Assembly (NCBI RefSeq): GCF_030463565.1
Contig: NC_134675.1
Location: 13,909,862 to 13,973,861, forward strand
Direction: 5' to 3'
From: Pelecanus crispus
Lineage: Eukaryota; Chordata; Aves; Pelecaniformes; Pelecanidae
DNA: 64,000 bases
A model generated the notes under the pieces. The model saw only the letters and a program-made list of their open reading frames with translations, did no database searches and was not told the origin of the DNA. Positions within the stretch are counted from its first letter, which is position 1. Every line of letters begins with the position of its first letter. Made by a program: the position numbers and the translations under genes. Positions 11,341 to 23,655 of this stretch are shown piece after piece.

Positions 11341-13860
11341 TGCTTTTAGATCTTATGGGATTGTCAAAAGACTTCTGGAACCTCTTCAAGGAACTCCAAG
11401 GTGCCTGCTACTGAAGGGAAAAGACAGCTACAGGGGGCTGTGACTTCTAGCAAGCTCTAGCAGCTTCTAACAAGTTCTGTCAGCTATTCCTGATCCAAGG
11501 GTGGTTTGAGCTTTTTTTTCCCAGCCAACTCCTGATTAGGGAGGGTCAAGCACCCTTTCAGCATGTACTAGGGAGAGGCCTATGTAACTGCTAGGCCCAG
11601 AGCACAGGCAACAGATACAACAATTTACATAGTTTGCATAGAAGGGGGCCAGCAACTCTGCTGAGGGCAGTGTACACATGCTCAGCAATGGTTGTGATGT
11701 GCCACACGGCAAGGTTCCCAGCACCCAATGGAGCAACTATCCCTGGAACATCAGAGGCTTCACAGGGAGGCTGTAGCTCTCCAGGTCTCAGGCCCTAGGG
11801 AATGCCTGAGGTCTTCTGTTGAGACTGGGGCAAGGAGAGATGGTCTTTTTGCCTGCAGCTGTGTGCTGGTAGAAGATCTGTGTTGCCAAGTAAAGGAGCT
11901 GGGAGAAGAGGTCAGCAGACTACATAGCATCAAGGATGACAAGGAACAATCCAACTGTATCTTTTCCAAGACCCTGCACATACAAAGGCCTGAATCCCTA
12001 ACTGCACTGAAGGAAGGGCAGCCAGAATCTGTGCTTATTGGGGTGGGAAATGGAGACTCCCATGATGGCAAAGGCTGGAAACTTGTGACTTCTGGCACCA
12101 GGAGGAAGGCTCCTTCTCTACCCATAGATCTGCAACTGCAGAATAGGTTCAGTATCCTAATTGTAAATGAAGGACTGGAAGCGCTGTCCAACAAAGCATC
12201 GGAGCCAGCTGAGCCTGAGCCAAGCAGTAGCACCAAAAGGAAGCAGTAACCAATAGTAGTGGGAGACTCCCTCCTGCAGGGGGTAGAGGCTCCCATCTGC
12301 TGACCTTGACCTGCTGTCCAGGGAGGTTTGTTGCTTGCCAGGGGCTCGGATCCAGGATGCTATGGAGAGACTGCTGAGACTTGTCCAGCCCTTGGAGTAT
12401 TAAGCCCTGCTGCTCATCCATGTGGGTACCAATAATACTGCATATCAAGAGTGACCACATGGCTCTGGGGGCAAGGGCATTAGGGCCTACGTGGTACACT
12501 CCTCAATTTTGTCAATGAGGGGGGAGGACTTGAGGAGAAGGGGACAGAACCTTCAGGTCAACCATGGGTTTCACAGATGGTAACAACAACAGGGATTTGG
12601 CATTTATGACCAAGGGACCCTGTGGGGTTTGAGAACTGATAGGGAGAGACAGGATCCACCTGACCAAGTGAGGCAAAAGCATCTTTGCCAACAGACTGGC
12701 CAGCCTTGTGAGGAGAGCTTTAATCTAGGAACAATGGGGAAAGGGAGAGGACAACCCACAGTCAAGTGAAAAAGTGGTGGACTGGGTTGACAAGCAAACA
12801 GGGTGCAGGGTGAAGTGGACAGGAGAGACCTCGAAATCAACAAAACAATGCTGAGAGGGAACCACTTCAAGCACATACACACAGGTAAGGAAGTGCCAAG
12901 AGGACAGAATTAGGAGGAAAGTTCTAACACATTTTCTGGGAAATCAGCATGACTGCATGACTCTCTGAAGTGCATATACACTAATGCACACAACAGGCAG
13001 AACAATCGGGAAGAATGAGAAGTTTGTGTGCAGTTACGGAGCTAAGATCTCATAGGGATCACAGAGGATAGTTCACATGATTGGAGTGCTGCGATGGATG
13101 GATATGAGCTCTTTAGGAAGGACAGGCCAGGAAGGTGAGGAGGGGGAGCTGCCCTTCATGTGAGAGCAGCTGGAATGCATGGATCTCTGCCTAGACACAG
13201 ATGAGAGCAAGCTGAGAGCTTATGGGTTAGGATTAGTGGGCAGACCAACATGGGTGATGTTGTGGTGGGTGTCTGCTACAGCCTGCCTGATCAGGAAGTA
13301 GTAGATGAGGCCTTCTTCAGACAACTGGAAGAAACCTCACTTTTGCAGGCCCTGGTCCACTTGAACCACCCTGATATCTACTGGAGGGACCACATAGCAG
13401 GGCACAAACAATCTATGAAGATTCTGGAGTGCATTGATGACAACTTCCTGACACAGGTGATCAAGAAACCAATGAGGGGAGGCATTCTACTGAACCTCAT
13501 ATTTCCAAGGTTGAGGATGTGAAGTTTGGTGGGGAGGGGGCAGTGGAAGAGCAGCCTTAGTCACAGTGACCATGAGATGGTAGAGTTAAGGATCCCATGA
13601 GGAGGGAACAAGGCAAATAGCAGGATCACAGTCCTGGACTTCAGAAGAGCTGACTATGGCCTCGTCAAGGAGCTGCTTGGAATAATCCAAGGGGCAAGGG
13701 ACCTGGTGACAAAGGACACAGAAAAGGTTGATGTACTGATTACTTCTTAGCCTTACATTTTACTGCTAAGATTTCCTTCCAGGAATCCCAGGCCCCTGAG
13801 ACTACTGGGTAAATCTGGAGCAAGGAAGACTTACCCTCAGTAGAAGAGGATCAAGTTAGG
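11341..13860 (+). mobile_element. CR1 LINE, ORF1 and ORF2 endonuclease part
   Basis: Left part of a long CR1. The frame 11728-12249 is ORF1, with a Leu/Glu-rich segment and a Lys-Arg-Lys-Gln end. Just past its stop the sequence reads Val-Val-Gly-Asp-Ser-Leu-Leu and, near 12415, His-Val-Gly-Thr-Asn-Asn, the esterase-type blocks of CR1 ORF1. Asp-Arg-Ile-His-Leu-Thr follows near 12650. The frame 13250-13522 is the ORF2 endonuclease (Leu-Asn-His-Pro-Asp-Ile). Stops and frameshifts make it inactive. The start near 11341 is a guess; the ORF1 assignment is firm. It is interrupted at 13861 by a solo LTR and resumes at 14427. Confidence 0.85.
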
Positions 13861-14426
13861 TGTCATGGTTTAGCCCCAGCCAGCAACTAAATACCACGCA
13901 GCCGCTCACTCACTCCCCCTACCCCGATGGGATGAGGGAGAGAATCGGAGGAGTAAAAGTGAGAAACACTCCTGGGTTGAGATAAGAACAGTTTAATAAT
14001 TGAAATAAAGTAAAATAGTAATGATGATAATAACAATATAATAATGATAACAATAATAATGTACAAAGCAAGTGATGCACAATGCAATTGCTCACCACCT
14101 GCCGACCAATACCCAGACAGTTCCCGAGCAGCAATCACTGCCCCCCAGCCAACCCCCCCCAGTTTATATACTGAGCATGACGTCATATGGTATGGAATAG
14201 CCCTTTGGTCAGTTTGGATCAAGTATTCTCACTGTGCCCCCTCCCAGTTTCTTGTGCACCTGGCAGAGCATGGGAAGCTGAAAAGTCCTTGACTAGCATA
14301 AGCAGTACTTAGCAACAACTAAAATATCAGTGTGTTATCAGCATTCTTCTCATCCTAAATCCAAAACACAGCACTATGCCTGCTGCTAGGAAGAAAATTA
14401 ACTCTATCCCAGCCGAAACCAGGATA
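13861..14426 (-). mobile_element. Solo LTR, family B, nested in CR1
   Basis: Complete reverse-strand LTR from TGTCATGGTTTAGCC to AACCAGGATA. It is flanked by a perfect 5-bp target-site duplication TTAGG (13856-13860 and 14427-14431). On the reverse strand it carries an AGTATATAAACTGG TATA region, an ATT-rich microsatellite, and an ATTAAA poly(A) signal. It splits the surrounding CR1, so it is younger than that element. Confidence 0.95.
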
Positions 14427-14915
14427 TTAGGGAACATTGAAACAAACCGGACCTATACAAGACCATTGGACATGACAAGATGCACCCATGAGTACAGAGG
14501 GAACTGGCTGATGTTATTGAGAGGTCACTCCCAATTATCTTTGAAAGGTCATAGAGATCAGGAGAGGTTCTTGAGGAGTGGAAGAAAGCAAATATCACTC
14601 CTATCTTCAAGGAGGGTAAGAAGGAGGATCCAGGGAACTAGAGGCTGGTCAGCCTCACCTCTATCCCTGGGAAAGTGATGGTGCAAACAATCCTGGAAGC
14701 CATTTCCAGACATATGACAAAAAGGTGCTCGGGATTAGTCAGCACGGACTTATGAAGGGAAAATCATGCCTGACCAACTTGCTAGCCTTCTGTGATGACT
14801 AGCTTGGTGTATGAGGGGAAAATAGTGAATGTTGTTTTTCTTGACTTTAGCAAGGCTGTTCACACTGTTTCTCATAATATCCTCATAGACACACTGATGA
14901 AGCACGGACTAGATA
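14427..14915 (+). mobile_element. CR1 LINE, continuation after LTR
   Basis: Continuation of the CR1 at 11341-13860 into the reverse transcriptase domain. Visible blocks are Lys-Glu-Asp-Pro-Gly-Asn near 14625, Leu-Thr-Ser-Ile-Pro-Gly-Lys in a neighbouring frame, and Leu-Asp-Phe-Ser-Lys-Ala in the frame 14792-15010. It stops abruptly at 14915, where the 5' end of another CR1 begins. The rest of the element, including the catalytic block and 3' end, is not found. Confidence 0.85.
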
Positions 14916-15281
14916 AGTCGCCGAGGCGAGCTGCTCCGGTGCTGTCACGGTCCGCAGCAGAGCGGCAGATCTTGGCGTACGCGGGGTTTCCTGAGGTAGG
15001 GAAACGCTAGGGCAGCAGAGAGACCCGCCAGGAGCCGGCAGCTCTCGCGAGAGACGCTGGCGAGGCCTGGGCGTTGCCAGAGCAACCGCGTGAGATTTAA
15101 ACGTGGTGTAACTGAAACTACCGGTCAGTCGCCGAGGCGAGCTGCTCCGGTGCCCGTCCGGTCTGTGGCGGAGTGGCAGATCTTGGCGTACAGGGAGGTT
15201 TCCTGAGGCAGAGAAACACTAGGAGCCGGCAGCTCTCGCGAGAGACGCTGACGAGGCCTGGGGGTTTCCAGAGCAACCGCG
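14916..15281 (+). repeat. Tandem GC-rich units at a CR1 5' end
   Basis: Two head-to-tail units, both starting AGTCGCCGAGGCGAGCTGC (14916 and 15127), so the period is 211 bp. The second unit lacks about 20 bases (a GCAGAGAGACC-type stretch) and the last part of the first. Both hold the CTCTCGCGAGAGACGCTG palindromic block and an AGAGCAACCGCG block. The base composition is GC- and CpG-rich, unlike the surroundings. They lie directly before a CR1 ORF1, so I read them as its 5' UTR promoter units. Confidence 0.85.
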
Positions 15282-18159
15282 GCCACCCCTACATCTATAA
15301 AAAGCAGCCTAGGAGCTCTAGCGACTAGCTTGTGGCGCGGCAGCTTGTGTGGAAGGGTGTACGGGAAGGGCATCGTCACCCTTCCAGCTCCAAAGGTCAG
15401 TTCAGTTGGTGGTTATCACCCTCCCAGAAGGTGGTATCTACCCAGCAGAAAGCTATGTCCTCTGCACTTGCCAGAATGGATGTGGTGAACCAGACAGAGC
15501 TCCTATGAAGACATGCAACCATCCAGGTTTCAGGCTGCAGGGAGTGCCAGAGCCTGATGGCAGTAGTGAGAACAGCTGTGTGAGGTGTGACCAAGTAGAT
15601 GATCTGCTTGGTGGCAGAGATTTGAGAGGAAGTGGACAGGTTAAGGAGCATCAGGGTGTCTGAGAAAGAGATAGACTGGTAGAACCATGCTCTGCCCTCC
15701 CTGAGACAGAAACAGCCACCAGAAAAAAATACAAGATCAAGGGGATCCTGTATCCTTCCCCCCACCAGGCAGAAGGCAGTAACTTAAAGGAAAGGAGCAA
15801 ATGGAGGCAAGTCTATGCTCGGGGTGGCAGACGAGCCCCCTCCTTGCCTACCTCACCTTCCCAGGTGCCTCTATACAACAGATATGAGGCTCTGGATGTG
15901 GAAGGTCAGTCAATTAGCAATGTGGATGATAGTCCATCTACACTAGAGGTGTTGCCAAGGTCAGAAAGGCCTACCTCCTGTATCATGACCACCTCCATGA
16001 GGGAAAAAAAGATGGGTTATAGTTGTAGGTGACTCCCTTCTGGGGGGAACAGAGGGTCTAATATGCTGGACAGACCCTCCTCTTAGGGAAGTCTGCTGCC
16101 TCCCTGGGGCCTGGGTTAAGGACATCACTAAGAAACTTACTAGTGTGGTATGACCCTTGGACTATTACCTGTCATTGCTCTTCCATGTGGGTGGCAAGGA
16201 AGCTGCAACGCGTAGTCCAAGGGCAATCAAAAGAGACTTCAAGGCCTTGGGACAGTTGGTAAGGGAATCTGGAGCACAGGTAATTTTTTCCTCCATCCTT
16301 CCAGTTGCAGGCAGTGATATTGGAAGAAACAGACAGGCCCAGTCTAATAATACATGGTTCCGTGGCTGGTGTCACTGTCACAGTTTTGGGGTTTTTGATA
16401 ATGGGATGGTCTACACAGCACCAGGCCTGCTGGCATCAGATGGGATTCACCTTTCTCAAAGGGGGAAGAGTGTCTTTGCTCACGAGCTAGCAGGGCTGAT
16501 TGACAGAGCTTTAAACTAGACTTGAAGGGGGAGTGTGATAATATCAGGCTTGCCTGTGACAAGCTGTGGGATGACACGCCAAAATTTGAGGGATGGGGTG
16601 CTAGCAAGGGCCCTCAGCCTGTTGCTGTGAGACTTGCTGGGTATACTGGAGCACACCTGAAGTCTTACAGAGATGAGCCAGGGGCTCCTGAGGTAATAGG
16701 AGTCAACAGGGGAACACTGGTGAAATACCTCAAAGGAATTAGGGTGTGTTCCTCTAAGAAGGTGACATGGCCGACAGCCCAGCTGAAGTGCCTCTACACC
16801 AATGCACGCAGCACGGGCAACAAACAGGAGGAGTTGGAAGCCACCGTGCTGCTAGAAAGCTACCACCTAGTTGCCATTACTGAAACTTGGTGGGACGAAC
16901 CCCATGACTGGAGTGTGGCTATTGATGGCTAAAAGCTGTTCAGAAGGGACAGGTGAGGAAGGAGGGGTCACCCTCTACATCAAGAAATGGATAGAGTGTG
17001 AAGAGCTATCTCTGAAGAATAGCCACGAGCAGGTTGAAAGCTTATGGGTAAGAATTAGAGACGGAGGCAACAAAGGGAACCTTGTGGTCGGCGTCTACTA
17101 CAGGCCGCCCGATCAAGGGGAGCCTACTGACGAAGCCTTCTTACTCCAGCTCCAGGAGGCTTTGCACTCGCAGGCTCTTGTCCTGCTGGGGGATTTAAAC
17201 CACCCTGACATCTGCTGGCAAAGTAGCATGGTGAGCTGTAAGCAATCCAGGAGACTCCTGGAATGCATTGAGGATAACTTCCTAAGCCAGGTAATAGACA
17301 GCCCTACCAGAGGGGATGCAGTACTGGACCTGTTGGTCACCGATGCAAGTGAGCTCATTGGTGATGTCAAGATTGGAGGCAGCCTGGGCTACAGTGATCA
17401 CGCATTGGTGGAGTTCACACTCCTGAGGAATACGGGGAAAGCGAGGAGTATAGTCAGGACCCTAAATTTTAGAAAAGCAGCTCTTCAAGGAGTTAGTCGA
17501 TGGGACCCCCCGGGAAACGGTCCTCGGGGACAAGGGAGCAGAACAGAGCTGGCAGATCTTTAAGGATGCTTTCCACAGAGCACAAGAGCTCTTGATACCC
17601 ATGTGTAAGAAATCAGGCAAGGAAGGGAAGAGACCAGCATGGCTGAGTCAAGACCTGCTGGTCAAACTAAAGGGCAAGAAGGAAATGCACAGGCAGTGGA
17701 AGGAGGGACAGGTATCCTGAGAAGAGTATAGGGATGTGGCCTGGTTGTGTAGGGATGGGGTCAGGAAGGCCAAGGCGTGGCTGGAGCTGAACTTGGTGAG
17801 GGCCGCAAAGCATAAGAAGGGCTTCTACAGGTATTTCAGCCAGAAAAGGAAGGCCAAAGAAAGTGTACCCCCCATGATGAACACAACTGACAAACTGGTA
17901 ACAACAGACAAGGAGAAGGCTGAGGTACTCGATAACTTTTTTTGCCTCAGTCTTCACTGGCAACCTCTCTTCCCACACCTCTTGAGTGGATGGATCTCAA
18001 GGCAGGGACTGGGGGAGCAAAGTCCCTCCCACTGTAAGAGAAGATCAGGTTTGAGACTACCTGAGGAACCTGCACATGCATAAGTCTATGGGACCCGATG
18101 AGATTCCTGAGGGAATCGGCTGATGTAGTTGCCAAGCCACTCTCCATGATATTTGAAAA
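15282..18159 (+). mobile_element. CR1 LINE body: ORF1, endonuclease and RT start
   Basis: Second CR1 in series. ORF1 is spread over 15349-16519: a Cys-rich segment with Cys-Val-Arg-Cys near 15585, an esterase-type Val-Val-Gly-Asp-Ser block near 16025, and the Asp-Gly-Ile-His-Leu-Ser block near 16440 with its stop at 16517. ORF2 begins near 16700. Its endonuclease frame runs 16871-17563, with Thr-Glu-Thr-Trp-Trp-Asp upstream at 16880, Tyr-Tyr-Arg-Pro-Pro-Asp, Gly-Asp-Leu-Asn-His-Pro-Asp and Gly-Tyr-Ser-Asp-His. The first part of RT follows until about 18159 with frameshifts. A CR1 with its 5' end present is unusual, since most copies are cut there. Confidence 0.9.
15295..15303 (+). promoter_or_regulatory. 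TATA-like box of CR1 5' region
   Basis: CTATAAAAAGC lies right after the second GC-rich unit and about 50 bases before the ORF1-containing frame. Its place fits a promoter element; activity is inferred only. Confidence 0.4.
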
Positions 18160-18470
18160 GTCACCAAGCTGAGTTTGACATGCCTGAGGGAAGGGATGCC
18201 TTTCAGAGGGACCTGGACAAGCTGGAGAGGTGGGCCCATGTGAACCTCATGAGGGTCAACAAGGCCGAATGCAAGGTCCTGCACCTGGGTTGGGGTAACC
18301 CCTGGTATCAGTACAGGCTGGGGGGATGAAGGGATAGCAGACCTGCAGAGAAGGACTTGGGGGTACTGGCCTTGCCAGTGCTGAGTAGAGGGGAATGATC
18401 ACCTCCCTCGACCTGCTGGCAATGCTCTTCCTAATGCAGCCCCACCCCCTCCGTTCCAGGCTAAACAACA
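18160..18470. mobile_element. Rearranged CR1 pieces
   Basis: At about 18160 the sequence jumps from the RT start (Ile-Phe-Glu-Lys-Ser) to a later RT part (Gln-Arg-Asp-Leu-Asp-Lys-Leu), skipping several hundred bases. At about 18372 it switches strand: 18373-18445 is CR1 sequence in reverse, matching the reverse complement of 8372-8445. The CR1 3' end is missing. Confidence 0.8.
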
Positions 18471-21400
18471 GTTAATGAGTCTCAGTCGTATCGCCCTTTC
18501 TGAACAGGAGGCGGGTGCTCTCCTTGAGGTGAACCAATGGGAGAACCCTTTTTTTGAGCGATGGTGTCGGGTTGGAGAAGCGGTGGGACGAGGCAGGAGG
18601 AGGGAATAGTTGTCATCAATGAAGTCATAATCTCATCCCTCTCTGGTTTAGTACTCTGAGCGACTCGCAGAGAGGGAAGCCGTTCAACACAACATTCTTC
18701 CAAAGCAAGGTAACTGTAATTTACGATTTCATCCCCCCCTTCCCGTGTATACTCTCAACCTTTTCCATTATAGTTTTTTTTTAAAATAATTTATTATTAT
18801 TGATTATGTAAGGATGTATCATGCCTACTTTCACTCCTTAAAAAATATGCCTGCTGGCTTCAAGGATTATTATGTGCCTTCCATTCCTTTCTGCCGTGTA
18901 CAACTTCAATTTCTCCAAAAATATTTATATTTTCCAGTGGGTGAAGAGAAAAAAGTTTTGATCTAGCATTTCTGGAATAATCATAATGTAAATCTCTAAT
19001 AAGAATAAAAAACCCACCAACCTTCTTCCTGATTTGCAAGTCAGCTGCACCAACAGAGAGAAGGAGGAGGAAGCAGGGAATGGTTTGTATGTGTATCTAT
19101 CAATCTATTTGTGTGTATGTGTAATTTAAAAAAAAAAAAAATTGAAAAATTAAGATAAGAATAATCGTCTGCTTTTGTAATCCCTTGGTATTGCGTCTGA
19201 AGTGAGCGTTTAGCGTTTAAAAGGCTCCAGGCAAAGCAGTCTAAACAGAAATAAATCCCAGAAGCAACAGCCTCTTCAGGAGCAGCTCAGCAGCTATAAT
19301 GGAGCTGGGAGTTGGTCTTGTCTTTTTTTAAAATTTTTTTTTCCCCCCCTGCATTGATTGATTGATCTGTAGTTTAGTAGCTCTAAACAGAGTGTGTTGG
19401 GAGGGAGATTATAATCTTCCAGCCTTTTGAGCAGAAGGGTTAGATTTATTGCATGCAGCTGAATGTTGCACTTTGAAATCCATTGCCTTCTGTCTTGGGG
19501 AAGGGGAGAAAAAATGCTGCACTTTGAGTGTTTTGTAATGGCATTGTTGTCTTCTATTGCAAAGAATTAAGTAGATGTGGCTGAGGAAAGAGAAGTGGAG
19601 TGGAAAGAGCTGTGTGTGAGGAGCGGTGTTACTTGTTAGAGCAGTAGCATTAACTAGTAATGCCAAGGAGGCCGTGAGCTGGATAATATCCCTGTTTGAC
19701 TGCCCCAAACATGTGAACGCGCGGGAGAACGTTTGGGGGACGGGGGATTCACTAACCAAGGCTGCAGCTCCTGTTGCCTTTCATTTTAGTATCTTTCAAT
19801 CTCTGGTTTTAATTGTACAGTCAAGTCACTCCTGCTGTAAAAATGTGATTAATTTCCTAAAATAGCTTCTCTCATTCCCTTTTTTCTGGGGAAAAAAAGC
19901 AAGTGTCGTCCCCCCCTCCCCCCGCACCTTGCAGTAGTCCGAGGAACAAAGAGTGGCATAAAACATGCGCTTACAAATTTATAATTGTCTTCCATGCAAT
20001 TTGCGTGTTGTTTCCGGTATGTATGGAAAATCTGCATTTTTTGGGGGGAGTACATATACGCTTATATTAATATAGATGCAAGTTCTTTGTAAAGATGTGA
20101 TTCTCATCATCCTGTTGGGAGAGGGGTCTTGTTCTTTGCACACACACACAAAAAAAAAAAGGCGGGTTGTGTGTTTTTGGTGTGTGTTATTGTTTTGTTT
20201 TGGTTTTTTTTCCCCTCCCCCTCTCGGTGGTTAAGAGGAGGTAAGGAGAAAATGGGGCTTTCGGGAGTGTTCCAGTTTGTTACTGTGTGCTGAGTAAACC
20301 TGGAGAAGGAGAGCAGTTACAGCCTGTCTCTATTTCTGGAGAGAGAAAGGCAGTGTTTTGTGGTAGCTGAGAGTGTGTGTTTGGTTTTTTTTGTTTGTTT
20401 GTTTTGTTTGTGTGTGTGTGTTTTTTGTGGTGGTGTGTTTGGTTTTTTTTTTTTCTTTCTTTCTTCCCCCTGCGTATGCGCTCAGCAGCAGAGAATCGGG
20501 AAGTCACAGCAGCCAAATACAGACTTACACATTTATGGATGCGTTTGATTGGTGTGACATGACGGAAGAAGAGGAGGAGAGAGAGGCCTAGCTTTGCCAT
20601 GAAACATGCTTCCTGTCCATGCATCTGGCTCTTAATCCAAGTTGTGTGTGCTTAGATCTCGCTTTTGGGTGTCACTTCATCAAGGTAACCCACCAGGAAA
20701 AGCAGCGTGGCCATTGCTTTGTAGAGTGAGAGAAGAAAGCAGGACTGGCTCTTTCAAAATCGATTTTGAGATCCTCTTGATTGGGGCTAAAACTTCCTAG
20801 GAAGGAAATATAGTTCTGCTAAATGTACTTGCATGTCACTTGTGTGTTTGTGGATGGAGGTGCTGGGGTGTGTTACAAAGTCGAGGCCTGTACATTCCCT
20901 GGCAATTCCAGGAAATTCATGTTGGGGTTTTAAAAGAAAAAGCTTACTGTTTAATGAAGACAATCAGAATGGGAAACTTGCGATCTCTAATGAGCCAGTC
21001 TCTTTGTGCATAGGGGGGAAGGGAGTGATTGAGTTTGGATCCTTTTTTTAATTATTATTTTAATGTTTTTCATATGAAGTTTGTATGTAGATAAAACAAG
21101 TGGTACTTCCCCTGACCACATTTAAGGAAGCCCTTTATATTTGCTAGGGGAAGAATGGAGTTTATAAATTTGTCTTTTCATGCCCAAACAAAATTTAAGA
21201 TTAAGGAGAAACAAAATATACACAATGGAAAAAAGTATTTTTTTTAACCTGTAATTGGAATCAGATTTTTTAAAAAGATATTCTAAAGAATCAGACTTTT
21301 AAAAAATATTTTTAAAGTGAGTGTAAATACTATTCAGTAAATACTGTGCTGTAACCTCAGTATGACTAAATAGCTTACATTGGAGTTGATTTTTTTTTCC

Positions 21401-23655
21401 TTTATATTTGCTGTTTATTTTGGATTTTGATGTTCAAATCTTTTTGATGTCCAACATTTCCAAACATTAGATGAACTCCATTCTTCCTAAGAAGGTCTTT
21501 GAATATTTTAGACAGGTAAGTAATTGGCTGAAGAGTCGAAGATATATGGTGTGGGGTTTTTTTGTTTTGTTTTTTTTTGGTTTTTAACTGTAGCAAACTA
21601 AATCTTTTGTTTTCTGTTTCAATGATATGGAACCCATGTCATTTACAGCATTGTTCCATTTGCCACCTTTCCTGTATATTTAGATCTTTCTTTGATGTTA
21701 CTCACATCTAACCATAACCCCTGAGATTGAGGCAATAAATGTTACAACAAAATTTTCTTCCATTAGTATTATGAGAGTTATATGTCAAAGCTGACAGCCT
21801 TTTCTGTGTGAGTCAGTGTATTGTTATACAATTCATTTGTATATGGCCCTTCTTTCTAAAAAGGGAATTTTAATTTAGCAGCAAATGAGACCATTTTTAC
21901 AAATAATTGCAATGCTCATTATTTTTTGTTTCCTACTGCAATTGATCTCCATATATAGAGTGTCCTTGACATCTGCCTCTTCTGTGCTCCTTCATTTCAG
22001 TTTTTCAATTCAGATTTGATCCTCTAGTGAGAGTAATAAATGGAAAATTACAACATGAAGATCATTTGCCATGAAAATGGAAGCAAGTAGAAGCTTATGC
22101 CTTATTTGCACAGCTTTGATAGTTTGCAAATATATAGGATAATAAGATTGAGATTCAAAAAGAATTTGTCAGACACCCCCCCCCCCCCAACTATCACTTT
22201 TTGTATAAGCATCTCTTTCTCACTGCTTCCCCTTGATCCCTAACCAGTCAACAAAGTCATGAGTGAGTCTTCTGTCCCCTAAAAGTAGAGTAAAATCTGC
22301 ACATGTAGCAATGAATAGTGCTACTCCAAGTGTAGACTTGATTTTTAGGCACCGGTAGAATGTTGTTGAATATTGATATGTGGTGAAGAAGTAGTTCCTT
22401 ATACTCTTAACTCCAACTATCTACTTCAGTCTTTTCCTGAAGGTTATTGCCTTCTGTAGCAAAGCTGTTAAAAGGGATCATATACACATGCCTCAACTTC
22501 TTCAGTGAAAAATTTGATAACATTGCTTATGCTCATCTTCTATGGGCACTGACTCTTGATGACTTCCCTTGGGATGGCTGTAGTAGATCCAGCCCCTAGC
22601 TGTTAGCTGCTCTTTTCTTGGTGCTGATTTTTGTTATATTTAATAACTTAGGCTGTAATTTACAGTGCTTCAGAAACTGCTTCATGAGAAACCAAAACAA
22701 CTAGACAGTAGGGATGAGCTTCTACAAGAGGATTGGGAAAGAGTTGGAGGTGGGGACTACTAGAACTATCCAAAAGTAAACCATCTGTTTTACAAAAAGA
22801 GCCTTATGTTACTTGACCTCCATGCTGAAATGTCTGTGATGCAGGTACGCAACCCATTCTACTCGCTCTGCTGTGGGTGAGGATGGTGATATCTGACAGA
22901 GGGCTGGAGAAAAAGCTGGGGCAGTGTACAGAGCTTGTTTGTCTCTGTCCTAAGCATCTGGATAAAGAACTGAGGTGATGTATTTCTGATTCTATGGTTT
23001 GTATGCAAAACTGCAAGTTGCCCCCCAAGAGTGAACTTCTATGAGTTCAACTCCTGTTATGTAAATTGATTAATACTAGTTTGTCAGTTGAAGATCTCTC
23101 ATTTTTACTGGTTTTATATTGTTTCATATACACTTTGTATTCATTGATTGGATTGTTGTTTGACCCAGGAATGGCAATAATTAGGTCCTGATAAATGTTA
23201 TCTAACAAATGGTGGTTTGATGGGGATCTAAAATGCAAAACACTGACTTATTAGTTACTTGTTCTAATTATAGTGAGCTGTCTTCCTATTATCAGTTCTT
23301 AAACTTCCAGAATCTTAGTTTTGGTTATAGTTAGTAAATCAAGCCTATATCATGAAACATTCATAGTGTCATTCAGTATTTTTCATGAAGTAAGAAAGGT
23401 GGCCCCAAGCTTTCCTGTTCACAGTTAACAGTGTGTTGTGATTTAATAATCTATATATATTTTTTTAAAAGCACCTGTGGATTGTAACTTCAGTTGGAGG
23501 GAGGAGGTGGACTGTAATTATTTTCATGTAGATTGAAAGATAAGGGAATGTGATCTGCACAGTAACATGCTATCAGCATGCAGCTGAAGCTTGGGTCTAT
23601 ATTGGCTTTTCATCAGATCTAAATGGTGCAGTTTACTTGTTTTTCAATATTATAT
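18471..23655. other. Repeat-poor unique region upstream of SMARCA2 coding exons
   Basis: About 5.2 kb with no recognised CR1 or LTR. A CCAAT motif and moderately CpG-rich sequence lie at 18490-18620. Simple tracts are common: poly-A near 19129, CA/A-rich near 20141, T/G-rich at 20375-20460, and a poly-C run near 22177. No long frame here looks like a protein. Being free of inserted elements amid dense repeats suggests functional constraint, such as SMARCA2 exon 1, a promoter or enhancers. I cannot point to an exon. Confidence 0.45.

Noticed and set aside
13250..13522. 90-codon frame as a host gene
   Set aside because: It aligns with CR1 ORF2 endonuclease in the copy at 17041-17340.
20360..20591. 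Overlapping open frames rich in Val, Phe and Cys
   Set aside because: They come from the TTTG/GTGT simple tract and show no protein-like composition.
20680..20695. CATCAAG|GTAACC as the donor of a SMARCA2 first exon
   Set aside because: A donor-like match alone is too weak; no matching 5' UTR sequence or promoter could be identified.
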